A DNA stretch of 64,000 nucleotides, taken from CALINB01 sp938045325. Its GTDB lineage: Bacteria; Pseudomonadota; Alphaproteobacteria; Rhodospirillales; CALINB01. This document shows, piece by piece, positions 51,793 through 60,303 of the stretch. Position 1 is the first letter of the stretch; each line of letters begins with the position of its first letter. The position numbers and the translations under genes were made by a program. Below the pieces are notes generated by a model that was given only the letters and a program-made list of their open reading frames with translations, ran no database searches and was not told the origin of the DNA. Location: assembly GCA_038114465.1 (NCBI GenBank), contig JAYNQW010000006.1:62001-126000 (forward strand), read 5' to 3'.

Positions 51793-52995
51793 TTACGCGG
51801 ATGCCTTGAGGGCCTGGTCCAGATCGTCTTTGATGTCTTCAGGATCTTCAAGGCCGACCGATATCCGAACTAAATTGTCCGTGACCCCCATTTCCGCCCG
51901 CACGTCAGGGCCCAGCCGTTGGTGCGTTGTCGTTGCCGGGTGCGTAATCAGGCTTTTGGCGTCACCGAGATTATTGGAGATATCGACAAGTTTGAGCGCG
52001 TTTAAAAATTTAAAGGCACGGTCCTGCCCACCTTTAACTTCAAACGCGACAACGGTGCCGCTGTCTTTCATTTGCGTTTTAGCGAGATCGTATTGTGGAT
52101 GGCTTTTCAGGCCCGGATAGATCGTCCGGGTCACATCCGTGTGGTCTTCAAGGTGCGTCGCCACTGCCAATGCATTTGTGCAATGCTGGCGGATGCGCAA
52201 ATCCAGTGTTTCCAAACCCTTCAACATGACCCAAGCGTTGAACGGGCTCAGGGACGGGCCTGTATTGCGGACAAACGGAATAAATTTTTCATTGAAATAT
52301 TCGGTGTCGTTTGTGAGTAACGCACCACCCATGACGCGGCCTTGCCCGTCGATATGCTTGGTCGCGGAATAGACGACGATATCCGCGCCCAGCTCGATCG
52401 GTTTTTGTAATATGGGGCTCGCAAAAACATTATCGATCACCAGTTTCGCGCCGGCCTTGTGCGCGAGTTTGGCAACGGCCGTGATATCGATGATTTCAAG
52501 CGTCGGGTTGGAAGGGGATTCGAGAAAAACCGCGTTCGCCGGTTTTGAAAGCGCTTTTTCCCATTGATTGAGATCGGTTCCGTCGACGAGTTCCGCTTCG
52601 ATGCCGTAACGCGGTAAAATGGTGGAAACGACAAAGTGGCACGAGCCGAAAAGTGCGCGCGAAGCGACGATCCGGTCACCCGCGTTGAGGTAGGACGCGA
52701 AAGCCGCGAACACCGCCGCCATGCCGCTTGCGGTGGCGAAGCAATATTGCGTTCCTTCTAAAAGCGATAGGCGCTTTTCAAACATGGCAACCGTGGGGTT
52801 GCCGTAGCGCGAATACATGAAAACGTCTTCTTCGCCCTTAAAGGCCCGCTGCGCCTGTTCGGCCGACTCGTAAGCGTAGCCGGACGTTAAAAACAGGCCC
52901 TCGCTGGTTTCCTGAAATTCGGAGCGGTGGGTGCCGCCGCGCACCAATTGAGTCGCTGTGCGCCACTGCTTTGCATCGTTTTGATCGTCAGTCAT
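51793..52995 (-). CDS. metZ: O-succinylhomoserine sulfhydrylase
   Basis: 400 residues, PLP Cys/Met metabolism family. YSRYGNPT (61-68), the PLP lysine K213 in SATKHIDGQGR and the loop VRNTGPSLSPFNAWVMLKG define it. The length and N-terminal AFKGEEDVFMYSRYGNP suit MetZ rather than CGS or CBL, though these are close. It makes homocysteine directly from O-succinylhomoserine and sulfide, drawing on sulfide produced by CysI. It has a strong ribosome-binding site, GGAGG. The promoter, SAM-II riboswitch and terminator upstream indicate repression by SAM. Confidence 0.93.
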   Translation of the reverse strand: MTDDQNDAKQWRTATQLVRGGTHRSEFQETSEGLFLTSGYAYESAEQAQRAFKGEEDVFMYSRYGNPTVAMFEKRLSLLEGTQYCFATASGMAAVFAAFASYLNAGDRIVASRALFGSCHFVVSTILPRYGIEAELVDGTDLNQWEKALSKPANAVFLESPSNPTLEIIDITAVAKLAHKAGAKLVIDNVFASPILQKPIELGADIVVYSATKHIDGQGRVMGGALLTNDTEYFNEKFIPFVRNTGPSLSPFNAWVMLKGLETLDLRIRQHCTNALAVATHLEDHTDVTRTIYPGLKSHPQYDLAKTQMKDSGTVVAFEVKGGQDRAFKFLNALKLVDISNNLGDAKSLITHPATTTHQRLGPDVRAEMGVTDNLVRISVGLEDPEDIKDDLDQALKASA

Positions 52996-53025
52996 TTTCT
53001 TTCCTCCATTCGGAGGCCCGGTAAC

Positions 53026-53051
53026 AAAAAAACCCGACCGCTCGGGCCGGG
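53026..53051 (-). terminator. intrinsic terminator in the metZ leader
   Basis: On the minus strand CCCGGCC (53045-53051) pairs with GGTCGGG (53033-53039) around the loop CGAGC, one G-U pair included, and is followed by seven T. It lies between the SAM-II aptamer and metZ, about 30 bases upstream of the start codon, and so should act as the riboswitch's expression platform. Confidence 0.82.
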
Positions 53052-53070
53052 ACAGCTTTTATGTCACACA

Positions 53071-53122
53071 GACCTTTTAGCGTTTTTTTTCGTGGCCGCA
53101 AGCTGGTCAGCAAATCGCCACG
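53071..53122 (-). ncRNA. SAM-II riboswitch (metZ leader)
   Basis: Read on the minus strand, stem P1 is CGTGGC (53117-53122) with GCCACG (53091-53096). The loop starts GATTTG and contains GACC (53105-53108), which pairs in a pseudoknot with GGTC (53071-53074). Conserved GCTTGC before the 3' arm and GCTAAAAGG (53073-53081) match the alphaproteobacterial SAM-II consensus. The usual TTAAACAA linker is replaced by an A-rich run. P1 starts within a few bases of the predicted transcription start. It should bind S-adenosylmethionine and shut off metZ. An alternative pairing CAGCTT (loop) with AAGCTG (53053-53058) would break the aptamer and may be the read-through form. Confidence 0.9.
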
Positions 53123-53130
53123 TGGCGGGA

Positions 53131-53158
53131 ACCATACGCGATCCCTGTGCGAGGTCAA
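53131..53158 (-). promoter_or_regulatory. putative sigma70 promoter of metZ
   Basis: On the minus strand TTGACC (53153-53158) and TATGGT (53131-53136) with a 16-base spacer. The start of transcription falls near 53124, directly before the 5' arm of the SAM-II aptamer, which is where this compact riboswitch is expected to begin. Confidence 0.6.
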
Positions 53159-53189
53159 GATAATTTCTGAAATCAGCTCGATAATTGAA

Positions 53190-53220
53190 TTGCCTGTTTT
53201 ATGGTTAATGCCCATATACT
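53190..53220 (+). promoter_or_regulatory. weak candidate promoter of tldD
   Basis: TTGCCT (53190-53195) and TATACT (53215-53220), with a long 19-base spacer, lie 42 bases before the tldD start codon. It would be back to back with the metZ promoter, so the 266 bases between metZ and tldD are a true divergent regulatory region. Confidence 0.3.
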
Positions 53221-53261
53221 ATGAAACAGAAGGCCAATTAAGCCCTTTAAGGAGTGTTCGT

Positions 53262-54695
53262 ATGACCGATCTCGCCAAGACCGATGAGTTGTTTTTCGAT
53301 CAAGCCGGCCTTGACCGTGAACGGACGCAGTCGTTGGTTGATGACGCGGTGGGTAAGGCCGATGATGGCGAGCTGTTCCTCGAATATAATCAATCCGAAG
53401 CCCTTGTTTTCGATGATGGGCAATTGAAGAGCGCCAGCTTCGATACCACGCAAGGGTTCGGCTTGCGCACGGTGCTGGGCGAAACCACGGGCTATGCGCA
53501 TGCGTCCGAATTGTCGGACGCGGCCTTAAAACGTTCCGTCGAGACGGTCAAATCCGTGCAGGAAGGCCGCGGTGGTGTATTGGATGCATCACCCTCGGGC
53601 ACCAACCGTCAGCTCTATCGGGACGACAATCCGTTGCAAGGGGTCGCGTTCGAGCAAAAAATTAAATTGCTCGCGGATATCGATGCCTATGCCCGCAAAA
53701 AAGATCCGCGCGTTAGTCAGGTTTCGGCGTCGATCAGCGGCGATTGGCAGGCCGTGCAGATTATCCGCCCGGATGGTGTGCGCGTCGCCGATGTCCGCCC
53801 CTTGGTGCGCATGAATGTTAATGTGGTCGCCAGCGACGCCGATCGCATGGAAGCGGGCAGTTACGGCACCGGCGGGCGAGTGAGCTTCGATCAATTCCTC
53901 GAAGAGGACACCTGGCAGGGCGCAGTCGATGAAGCGTTGCGCCAGGCGGTGGTGATGTTGGACTCGCGTCCCGCACCGGCGGGTGAAAAAACCGTCGTCC
54001 TTGGCGCGGGCTGGCCGGGCATCCTCTTGCACGAAGCCATCGGTCACGGCCTCGAGGGCGATTTCAACCGCAAGAAAACGTCCGCCTTTTCAGGACTTCT
54101 TGGCGAGCGGGTCGCGTCCCCCGGCGTCACGGTCGTCGATGACGGCACCATCCAAGACCGGCGCGGATCGCTCACCATTGATGACGAGGGCACGCCGACG
54201 GAAAACACCGTGTTGATCGAAGACGGAATCCTCAAAGGTTATATGCAGGACCGGCAAAACGCGCGCCTCATGGGCATGAAGCCGACCGGCAACGGCCGCC
54301 GGCAAAGTTTTGCTCATGTGCCAATGCCGCGCATGACCAATACCTACATGCTGGCGGGCCAGGACTCCCCCGAAGACATCATCAAGTCCGTGCAAAACGG
54401 CCTCTATGCGGTTCAGTTCGGCGGCGGCCAGGTCGATATCACGTCGGGCAAATTCGTCTTTACCTGCACCGAGGCGTATCTCATCGAAGATGGTAAGGTG
54501 ACCGCGCCGGTCAAAGGGGCGTCGCTGATCGGCAACGGGCCGGATATCCTAACCCGCGTTTCCGCGGTCGGCTCGGACATGGAACTCGATCCTGGTATCG
54601 GTACTTGCGGCAAGGAGGGCCAGGGCGTACCGGTCGGGGTCGGTCAGCCGACGCTCAAAGTGGACGCCATGACCGTCGGCGGTACGGGGGCTTAA
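53262..54695 (+). CDS. tldD: metalloprotease TldD
   Basis: 477 residues from ATG 53262, preceded by AAGGAG at 7 bases; the longer frame from 53061 crosses the metZ riboswitch and is rejected. The zinc motif HEAIGH is at 257-262, followed by GLEGDFNRK, and the C-terminal GVPVGVGQPTLKVDAMTVGG is typical. It is the catalytic half of the TldD/TldE protease; the TldE half (pmbA) is at 45288-46631 on the other strand, about 6.6 kb away, which is an ordinary split arrangement. Confidence 0.95.
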   Translation: MTDLAKTDELFFDQAGLDRERTQSLVDDAVGKADDGELFLEYNQSEALVFDDGQLKSASFDTTQGFGLRTVLGETTGYAHASELSDAALKRSVETVKSVQEGRGGVLDASPSGTNRQLYRDDNPLQGVAFEQKIKLLADIDAYARKKDPRVSQVSASISGDWQAVQIIRPDGVRVADVRPLVRMNVNVVASDADRMEAGSYGTGGRVSFDQFLEEDTWQGAVDEALRQAVVMLDSRPAPAGEKTVVLGAGWPGILLHEAIGHGLEGDFNRKKTSAFSGLLGERVASPGVTVVDDGTIQDRRGSLTIDDEGTPTENTVLIEDGILKGYMQDRQNARLMGMKPTGNGRRQSFAHVPMPRMTNTYMLAGQDSPEDIIKSVQNGLYAVQFGGGQVDITSGKFVFTCTEAYLIEDGKVTAPVKGASLIGNGPDILTRVSAVGSDMELDPGIGTCGKEGQGVPVGVGQPTLKVDAMTVGGTGA

Positions 54696-54718
54696 CGCGC
54701 CTTGTGAACTGTCTTTAT

Positions 54719-55393
54719 TTAACCGTTAATCGCGTGTTCGACGTATTGCCCATCGGGGCCGATCTGGTCACTCGAATACAAAATAAAATACGGAATTTCC
54801 GGGTGGTTTTTGCGCGTGCTCGCAAACAATTCGTTCCACCATTCCATCGGATAGAGCGTGCAGTGGGCGTTGTCGCCGTTCGGTAAATGTCGGTCGGCGG
54901 GCCGACCGTTCACGTTTGCAAACACGAACTTACCCGCGACAGCAAACATTTCATCGAGAATCCATGGGAGGTCTTCTTCCGGGCAATGTTCCATGACATC
55001 GGTCGAGATGACGCCGTCGAATTTCTGCTCCGCCGGGAACGTGCTGTAGGGCTTGTAGGCCGGATCGTAACAGGTGATCGACTCGACTTCGAAAAATTCG
55101 GCGAGGTTTTTGTACACCCGGCCGCTCGGATGTTTGAGATCGGTTTCCTGATAGGGAAGTCCTTTGCCGGCACCGTAATCGAGCAATGACTTCGCCTTGA
55201 ATTGCACGGTCAGCATTTGAATGTTGCCGATTTGCGAGCGCAGGGAGCGGCCGTTGAAGATTTGTTCGGGCGCGTGACCCATCTCGGGGTCCCCTTCGTG
55301 ATGTAGCGATTGGTAAAGTGCCAGCAATTCACGGTAACGGGGGCTGGGGTTGTCGCGGGAAAAGCCGTTGCTGAGATCCGGAGTGGTGTTCAT
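54719..55393 (-). CDS. class I SAM-dependent methyltransferase, type 11-like
   Basis: 224 residues. Motif I is LLDYGAGKGLPY (about 70-81), followed by an acid-ended strand ITCYDPAY near 107-114 and ISTDVMEHCPEEDLPWILDEM near 129-149, the usual post-motif region. Substrate unknown. Small-molecule or cell-surface modification is likely from this fold. It precedes the ABC exporter pair by about 50 bases on the same strand but need not be co-transcribed with it. The end of tldD faces it at 23 bases. Confidence 0.78.
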   Translation of the reverse strand: MNTTPDLSNGFSRDNPSPRYRELLALYQSLHHEGDPEMGHAPEQIFNGRSLRSQIGNIQMLTVQFKAKSLLDYGAGKGLPYQETDLKHPSGRVYKNLAEFFEVESITCYDPAYKPYSTFPAEQKFDGVISTDVMEHCPEEDLPWILDEMFAVAGKFVFANVNGRPADRHLPNGDNAHCTLYPMEWWNELFASTRKNHPEIPYFILYSSDQIGPDGQYVEHAING

Positions 55394-55441
55394 GCCTAGA
55401 TCATAACACGCAAAACGCCAACAAATACGGATATTTCTTTA

Positions 55442-56203
55442 TTATTGCTTCACCCTATAGCCGGTTTTTAAAATCCACCAAACCGTTACGAGGCAAATCG
55501 CGAGAAAAATCATGATCATCAACAGGCTTGTTGCGATGGTCACGTCGGCGATTTCATAAAAGCTCCAGCGAAAGCCGCTGATCAAATACAAAATCGGGTT
55601 GAACAGCGTCACGGTTTGCCACACCGGCGGCAGCATGCTGACCGAATAAAAACTGCCGCCGAGAAAAACCAGTGGCGTAATGATCAAAAGCGGGATCAGT
55701 TGCAACTTGTCGAAGTTATCGGCCCAAATGCCGATGATGAAGCCGAATAGACTGAAGGTAACGGACGTGAGCACCAGAAACAGCAGCATCCAAAATGGAT
55801 GCGCTAGTTGTATGGGAACGAACAAACCAGCCGTCCCCAGGATGATGAGCCCGAGGATAATCGATTTTGTCGCCGCCGCGCCGACGTAGCCGAGCACGAT
55901 TTCGAAATACGAAACCGGTGCGGACAACAGTTCGTAAATCGTGCCGGTGAATTTCGGAAAAAAGATACCGAAGGATGCATTTGAAACGCTTTGTGTAAGG
56001 ATCGAAAGCATGATCAAGCCCGGCACGATAAACGAGCCGTAGGAAACGCCTTCGACGTCCGTAATGCGCGAACCGATGGCCGAACCGAACACGACGAAAT
56101 AAAGCGACGTCGAAATGACCGGCGAAACAAGGCTTTGAAACAGGGTCCGCAGAGCGCGTGACATTTCAAACTTATAAATCGCTTTGACCGCTTGAATGTT
56201 CAT
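55442..56203 (-). CDS. ABC-2 type transporter permease
   Basis: 253 residues with six hydrophobic helices and the ABC-2 signature region YGSFIVPGLIMLSILTQSVSNASFGIFFPKF (about 76-107). The start overlaps the ATPase gene by 4 bases, giving a two-component exporter of the YadH/NodJ type. Substrate is unknown; neighbours give no hint. The N-terminus (AIYKFEMSRALRTLFQSLVSPVI) is typical of drug or polysaccharide exporters. Confidence 0.88.
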   Translation of the reverse strand: MNIQAVKAIYKFEMSRALRTLFQSLVSPVISTSLYFVVFGSAIGSRITDVEGVSYGSFIVPGLIMLSILTQSVSNASFGIFFPKFTGTIYELLSAPVSYFEIVLGYVGAAATKSIILGLIILGTAGLFVPIQLAHPFWMLLFLVLTSVTFSLFGFIIGIWADNFDKLQLIPLLIITPLVFLGGSFYSVSMLPPVWQTVTLFNPILYLISGFRWSFYEIADVTIATSLLMIMIFLAICLVTVWWILKTGYRVKQ

Positions 56204-57126
56204 TCGGGCTTCCTCACCAGGTCGACGAAAATATCTTCCAGAGAGCTTTTCGTCGTGTTCAGGTCTTTAAAATAAATACCGGCCTCGCTGAGGCCACCGA
56301 GCAACGCGGTGATGCCGGTACGTTCGGCTTGCGTATCGTAGGTGTAAATCAACTGTTCGCCATCGGCGGCAAGTTCGAGGCCAAACGAATCGAGTGTTGC
56401 CGGGATCGAGGTGAGGGGTTGCTGTAAATCGAGGATCAGCTGTTTTTTGCCGAGTTTGTTCATCAACGCGGATTTTTCCTCGACCAAAATCAACTCGCCA
56501 TGATTGATCACGCCGATCCGATCGGCGATCTCTTCGGCTTCCTCGATATAGTGCGTCGTCAGGATGATGGTGACGCCGGAAGCGCGTAAATCGTTGACCA
56601 GCCGCCACATATCTTTACGTAACTCGACATCGACACCGGCAGTGGGCTCATCAAGGAAAAGGATATCGGGTTCATGCGATAAGGCCTTGGCGATCAGGAC
56701 CCGGCGTTTCATGCCGCCCGAGAGGGTGATCATCTTATTGTCTTTCTTGTCCCATAACGAGAGGTCTTTAAGGACTTTTTCGATGTGCGCCGGATTCGGT
56801 TTTTTGCCGTGAAGTCCGCGGCTGAACGACACCGTGGCCCAAACAGTCTCGAACGCATCCGTCGTCAGTTCCTGCGGCACCAATCCGATCATCTCGCGGG
56901 TAATGCGGTAATCGCGGATGATATCGTGGCCGCCAATCGTGGCACTGCCCGTCGACGGACTGACGATCCCGCAAATGATGCTGATCAGTGTCGTTTTGCC
57001 CGCACCGTTCGGTCCGAGTAAAGCCAGGATTTCACCTTTCTCGATATCCAAATCGATCCCCTTAAGGGCGGCAAATCCGGTATCGTAGGTTTTCGATAAA
57101 TTCGTGATGGAGATAAGGGCGGTCAT
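56200..57126 (-). CDS. ABC transporter ATP-binding protein
   Basis: 308 residues. Walker A GPNGAGKT (38-45), signature LSGGMKRRVLIAKAL near 138-152, Walker B ILFLDEPTAGVD and the switch His in TTHYIEEAEE. The extra 80 C-terminal residues are as in the YadG/DrrA group. It powers the downstream ABC-2 permease by its ATPase. The pair is probably a stand-alone exporter unit. Confidence 0.92.
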   Translation of the reverse strand: MTALISITNLSKTYDTGFAALKGIDLDIEKGEILALLGPNGAGKTTLISIICGIVSPSTGSATIGGHDIIRDYRITREMIGLVPQELTTDAFETVWATVSFSRGLHGKKPNPAHIEKVLKDLSLWDKKDNKMITLSGGMKRRVLIAKALSHEPDILFLDEPTAGVDVELRKDMWRLVNDLRASGVTIILTTHYIEEAEEIADRIGVINHGELILVEEKSALMNKLGKKQLILDLQQPLTSIPATLDSFGLELAADGEQLIYTYDTQAERTGITALLGGLSEAGIYFKDLNTTKSSLEDIFVDLVRKPE

Positions 57127-57191
57127 GGTCCGGAATATAGGGACTTTCTAAGTGTTCGCCAGAAATATTGTGGACAAGATGATTTGCGCGA

Positions 57192-58541
57192 CTAATACGC
57201 ATATTCCAAGAAAACCGGATCGACGTTTTGTTCCCAGCGGTGTTCGTACGCCGACAGCAATTCTTCCGCCGGAGTGAAGCCGGATTCGGCAATGCGGTTC
57301 ATGGGCTTGAGAAAATGCGTTTCATCCATCCCGGCGGAATCAAACCGGGCACGGTTTTTTAGGCCTTTACGTGCAATCAGCAGAACATCCAGCGCGATTT
57401 CCCGGACCGTGCGGTTGCGAAAGGGGGTTTTTAATGCCGTTTGCGGTACGTTATCGCGCAGGGCCGAAATTTCCTCGACGGACCAATCCTCAATCAAATC
57501 CCAGGCGGCATTTCGCGCTTCATCGTCATACAGCAAGCCGACCCAAAACGCCGAGAGTGCGCACAGCCGCGCCCAAGGGCCGCCGTCGGCACCGCGCATT
57601 TCGAGAAACTTCTTGAGGCGCACTTCGGGAAACGCGGTGCTCATATGATCTTCCCAGTCTTTAATCGTCGGGTATTGGCCCTCGAAACCGTCGAGCTTAC
57701 CGGCCATATAATCCCTGAATGATTTGCCGGAGACATCGAGGTACTTTCCGTCGCGGTAAATAAAATACATCGGCACATCGAGGATGTAATCGACGTACCG
57801 TTCGAAGCCGAAATCGTCGTCGAAAACGAAATCGAGCATGCCGCAGCGGTCCGGATCGGTATCGGTCCAAACGTGGCTGCGATAGCTGAGAAATCCGGAA
57901 GGCTTGCTTTCTTTAAAAGGCGAATTGGCCCAAAGCGCCGTCGCAATGGGTTGCAAGGCCAACGCAATGCGAAACATTTGAATCATGGTTTCTTCGGAAT
58001 CGAAATCCAAATTGACCTGCACGGTGCAGGTAGCCTGCATCATCTCAAGACCCATGCTGCCTTTCTTGGGCATGTACTCGCGCATGATTTTGTAGCGCCC
58101 TTTCGGCATCCACGGCATGTCCGTGCGCGGCCATTTAGGCTGATAACCGAGGCCTAAAAATCCGATGTCCATCTCTCGGGCGACCGTTTTAACCTGACTG
58201 AGGTGCTGGTTCACTTCGTAGCAGGTTTGGTGGATGGTTTCGACGGCAGCTCCCGACAGTTCAAGTTGGCCCGCGGGTTCTAGGGTGACCGAGCTGCCGT
58301 CACTTTTTTTAAGCGCAATGATGTTGCCGTTCTCGAGGACCGGTTCCCAGTCGAACCGCTGCAAAGCTTCAAGAAGGTTGCGAATACTTTTTTCCCCTTC
58401 GTAAGGCAGCGGCTTCAGTGTCTCAAGGTCATAGGCGAATTTTTCATGCTCGGTGCCAATGCGCCACGCTTCGGGTGCTTTGCAACCGTCGTGCATGTAG
58501 CAAAGTAAAATATCTTTATCGGTGACGGGATCGTTGTTCAT
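57192..58541 (-). CDS. gshA: glutamate-cysteine ligase, plant/alphaproteobacterial type
   Basis: 449 residues, the form shared by plants and alphaproteobacteria. WRIGTEHEKFAYD (about 21-33), EPAGQLELSGAAVETIH (about 81-97), GLGYQPKWPRTDMPWMPKGRYKIM and MQATCTVQVNLDFDSEETM are the conserved active-site stretches. It makes gamma-glutamylcysteine for glutathione. Its start overlaps the end of rsmE by 4 bases (ATGA). The plant enzyme's redox disulfides are not assessable here. Confidence 0.95.
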   Translation of the reverse strand: MNNDPVTDKDILLCYMHDGCKAPEAWRIGTEHEKFAYDLETLKPLPYEGEKSIRNLLEALQRFDWEPVLENGNIIALKKSDGSSVTLEPAGQLELSGAAVETIHQTCYEVNQHLSQVKTVAREMDIGFLGLGYQPKWPRTDMPWMPKGRYKIMREYMPKKGSMGLEMMQATCTVQVNLDFDSEETMIQMFRIALALQPIATALWANSPFKESKPSGFLSYRSHVWTDTDPDRCGMLDFVFDDDFGFERYVDYILDVPMYFIYRDGKYLDVSGKSFRDYMAGKLDGFEGQYPTIKDWEDHMSTAFPEVRLKKFLEMRGADGGPWARLCALSAFWVGLLYDDEARNAAWDLIEDWSVEEISALRDNVPQTALKTPFRNRTVREIALDVLLIARKGLKNRARFDSAGMDETHFLKPMNRIAESGFTPAEELLSAYEHRWEQNVDPVFLEYAY

Positions 58542-59302
58542 ATTCGTGCCTTATCGACGGTTGCCCGGTAACAGGCGAGTGCCGCCGCCACGGCTGTTTC
58601 TGCCCGTAGGATTCTCGATCCCAAAGTAAGCGGTCTAACAAAGGGCAGTTTTCGTAATCCGTCAAGTTCTTGGGCGCTGAATCCGCCCTCGGGCCCGGTC
58701 AGAAACCCGACAGGCTTTGCGCCGGTGTTGTATTCCGGTGATTCAAGGACATTAAGTATGGGTTCGGCTTTTCCTGTTTCGTGTCCCAGCTCATCGAGCA
58801 CAAATAGTGTTCGCGATTCCGGCCATTGCTGTATCACTTCATCGAGTTTTTGTGCTGGATCAATGACCGGTACATCGAGCCGGTGGCATTGTTCGGCGGC
58901 TTCAATGGCGATCGTGTGCAATCGCTCGGTATTTACGCGTTTGCTCGCCGTAAAATCCGTGAAAACAGGAAGCAACCGTTCAACGCCCATTTCGGTTGCC
59001 TTTTCGACGATAAAATCGGTGCGGGTTTTTTTGACCGGCGCGAATGCGAGCCAGACATCGAACGGTTTTTCTTGCTCACGGGTTTGCTCGGTAATTTGAA
59101 GCGTGCATGTTTTCTTGCTGATGGCTTTGATGCTGGCCCGCCATTCGCCGTCTGAGCCGTTAAACAGCAGGATCGAATCGCCGACTTTGATTCGCATGAC
59201 CTGGGCGAGATAGTGCTGTTGTCCGGCGGTCAATTCAACTGGGCCGTTTGCCGATAGAGCGCTCGAAACGTAAAGCCTGACATTGTTTCTGGCCTTATAC
59301 AT
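58538..59302 (-). CDS. rsmE: 16S rRNA (uracil(1498)-N(3))-methyltransferase
   Basis: 254 residues. The trefoil-knot signature GFLTGPEGGFSAQELDGL (about 198-215) and RILRAETAVAAALA near the end define the SPOUT-type enzyme RsmE; the N-terminal PUA-like part is HYLAQVMRIKVGDSILLFNG. It methylates U1498 in the 30S decoding region. rsmE-gshA is a conserved alphaproteobacterial pair. Divergent from ubiA with 80 bases between. Confidence 0.94.
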   Translation of the reverse strand: MYKARNNVRLYVSSALSANGPVELTAGQQHYLAQVMRIKVGDSILLFNGSDGEWRASIKAISKKTCTLQITEQTREQEKPFDVWLAFAPVKKTRTDFIVEKATEMGVERLLPVFTDFTASKRVNTERLHTIAIEAAEQCHRLDVPVIDPAQKLDEVIQQWPESRTLFVLDELGHETGKAEPILNVLESPEYNTGAKPVGFLTGPEGGFSAQELDGLRKLPFVRPLTLGSRILRAETAVAAALACYRATVDKARI

Positions 59303-59382
59303 ATGAGGCGGTTCCTTAATTCGTCGAACGGGCAGGGGCCGGTAATTGCTTGAGACGGGTTAATCCCGTATTACTTTCATCC

Positions 59383-60303
59383 ATGTCAGACATGGTCAAG
59401 AGTGCAGCCACCGATATGCCGCAGGGTACCTGGGTTGACCGGTATGCGCCGGCGGCCGTTCAGCCGTATCTGCGCCTAGCCCGGGTCGACCGGCCGATCG
59501 GCACCTGGCTGCTATTGATTCCCTGCTGGTGGAGTGTTGCCTTAGCCAGCCCCGGCTGGCCGAGTGTGTGGCTGCTGGCCTTGTTTGCGGTCGGTTCGGT
59601 CGTCATGCGCGGTGCGGGGTGCACCCTGAACGATATCGCGGACCGTGATTTCGACGGCCGTGTCGCCCGCACAGCCATGCGGCCCATTCCCAGCGGTCAA
59701 ATCTCGGTAGTCCAGGCGATAGCCTTTCTCGGCTTTCAACTCTTCATTGGTCTTTTGGTGTTGCTGCAGTTCAATACGTTTACGGTCGCCGTCGGTATGA
59801 TGTCGGTCGCCTTGATTGCAATTTATCCGTTCATGAAACGAGTCACTCACTGGCCGCAGCTGGTGCTCGGTTTTACGTTTAACTGGGGGGCGTTGCTCGG
59901 ATGGGCAGCCGTGCACGGCAGTTTAGGCGCGCCGGCCGTAGCGCTTTATTTCGCCGGCGTGTTTTGGACACTCGGTTACGACACAATTTACGCCCACCAG
60001 GACAAAGAAGACGACATGCTGATCGGGGTTAAGTCCACCGCAATTAAGTTCGGTGACAAGACCCGGGTCTGGCTTTTTGGGTTTTATGGTGTGACGGCGG
60101 CGTTGTTAGCGCTTGCCGGCGTGCTTGCCGAACTGCACTGGGCATATTTCGCTGTGCTTGCCTTGGGCGTTGCTCACCTGCTGTGGCAGGCCATGAAAGT
60201 CGATACCGATAACGCGAAAGACTGTTTGGTGAAGTTTAAAACGAACCGCGATTTCGGCTTTATTATCCTCGCGGCGATTATAGCGGGTCATTCGGCCGGC
60301 TGA
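59383..60303 (+). CDS. ubiA: 4-hydroxybenzoate polyprenyltransferase
   Basis: 306 residues from ATG 59383 (TTG 59350 is a poorer alternative). Eight or nine membrane helices. Prenyl-diphosphate sites NDIADRDFD (83-91) and the second Asp-rich loop YDTIYAHQDKEDD near 207-219 are present; RVARTAMRPIPSG follows the first. It attaches the polyprenyl tail to 4-hydroxybenzoate in ubiquinone synthesis. ubiD, a later-step decarboxylase candidate, is 2.9 kb downstream. Its last 16 bases overlap the facing cyclotransferase-like gene. Confidence 0.94.
   Translation: MSDMVKSAATDMPQGTWVDRYAPAAVQPYLRLARVDRPIGTWLLLIPCWWSVALASPGWPSVWLLALFAVGSVVMRGAGCTLNDIADRDFDGRVARTAMRPIPSGQISVVQAIAFLGFQLFIGLLVLLQFNTFTVAVGMMSVALIAIYPFMKRVTHWPQLVLGFTFNWGALLGWAAVHGSLGAPAVALYFAGVFWTLGYDTIYAHQDKEDDMLIGVKSTAIKFGDKTRVWLFGFYGVTAALLALAGVLAELHWAYFAVLALGVAHLLWQAMKVDTDNAKDCLVKFKTNRDFGFIILAAIIAGHSAG

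Noticed and set aside
53116..53127. Perfect palindrome CGCCACGTGGCG as an operator
   Set aside because: It arises from the 5' arm of the SAM-II stem and its upstream flank; the riboswitch explains it better.
53061..53261. N-terminal extension of tldD
   Set aside because: The extra codons cross the metZ riboswitch and promoter, and a strong AAGGAG serves the ATG at 53262.
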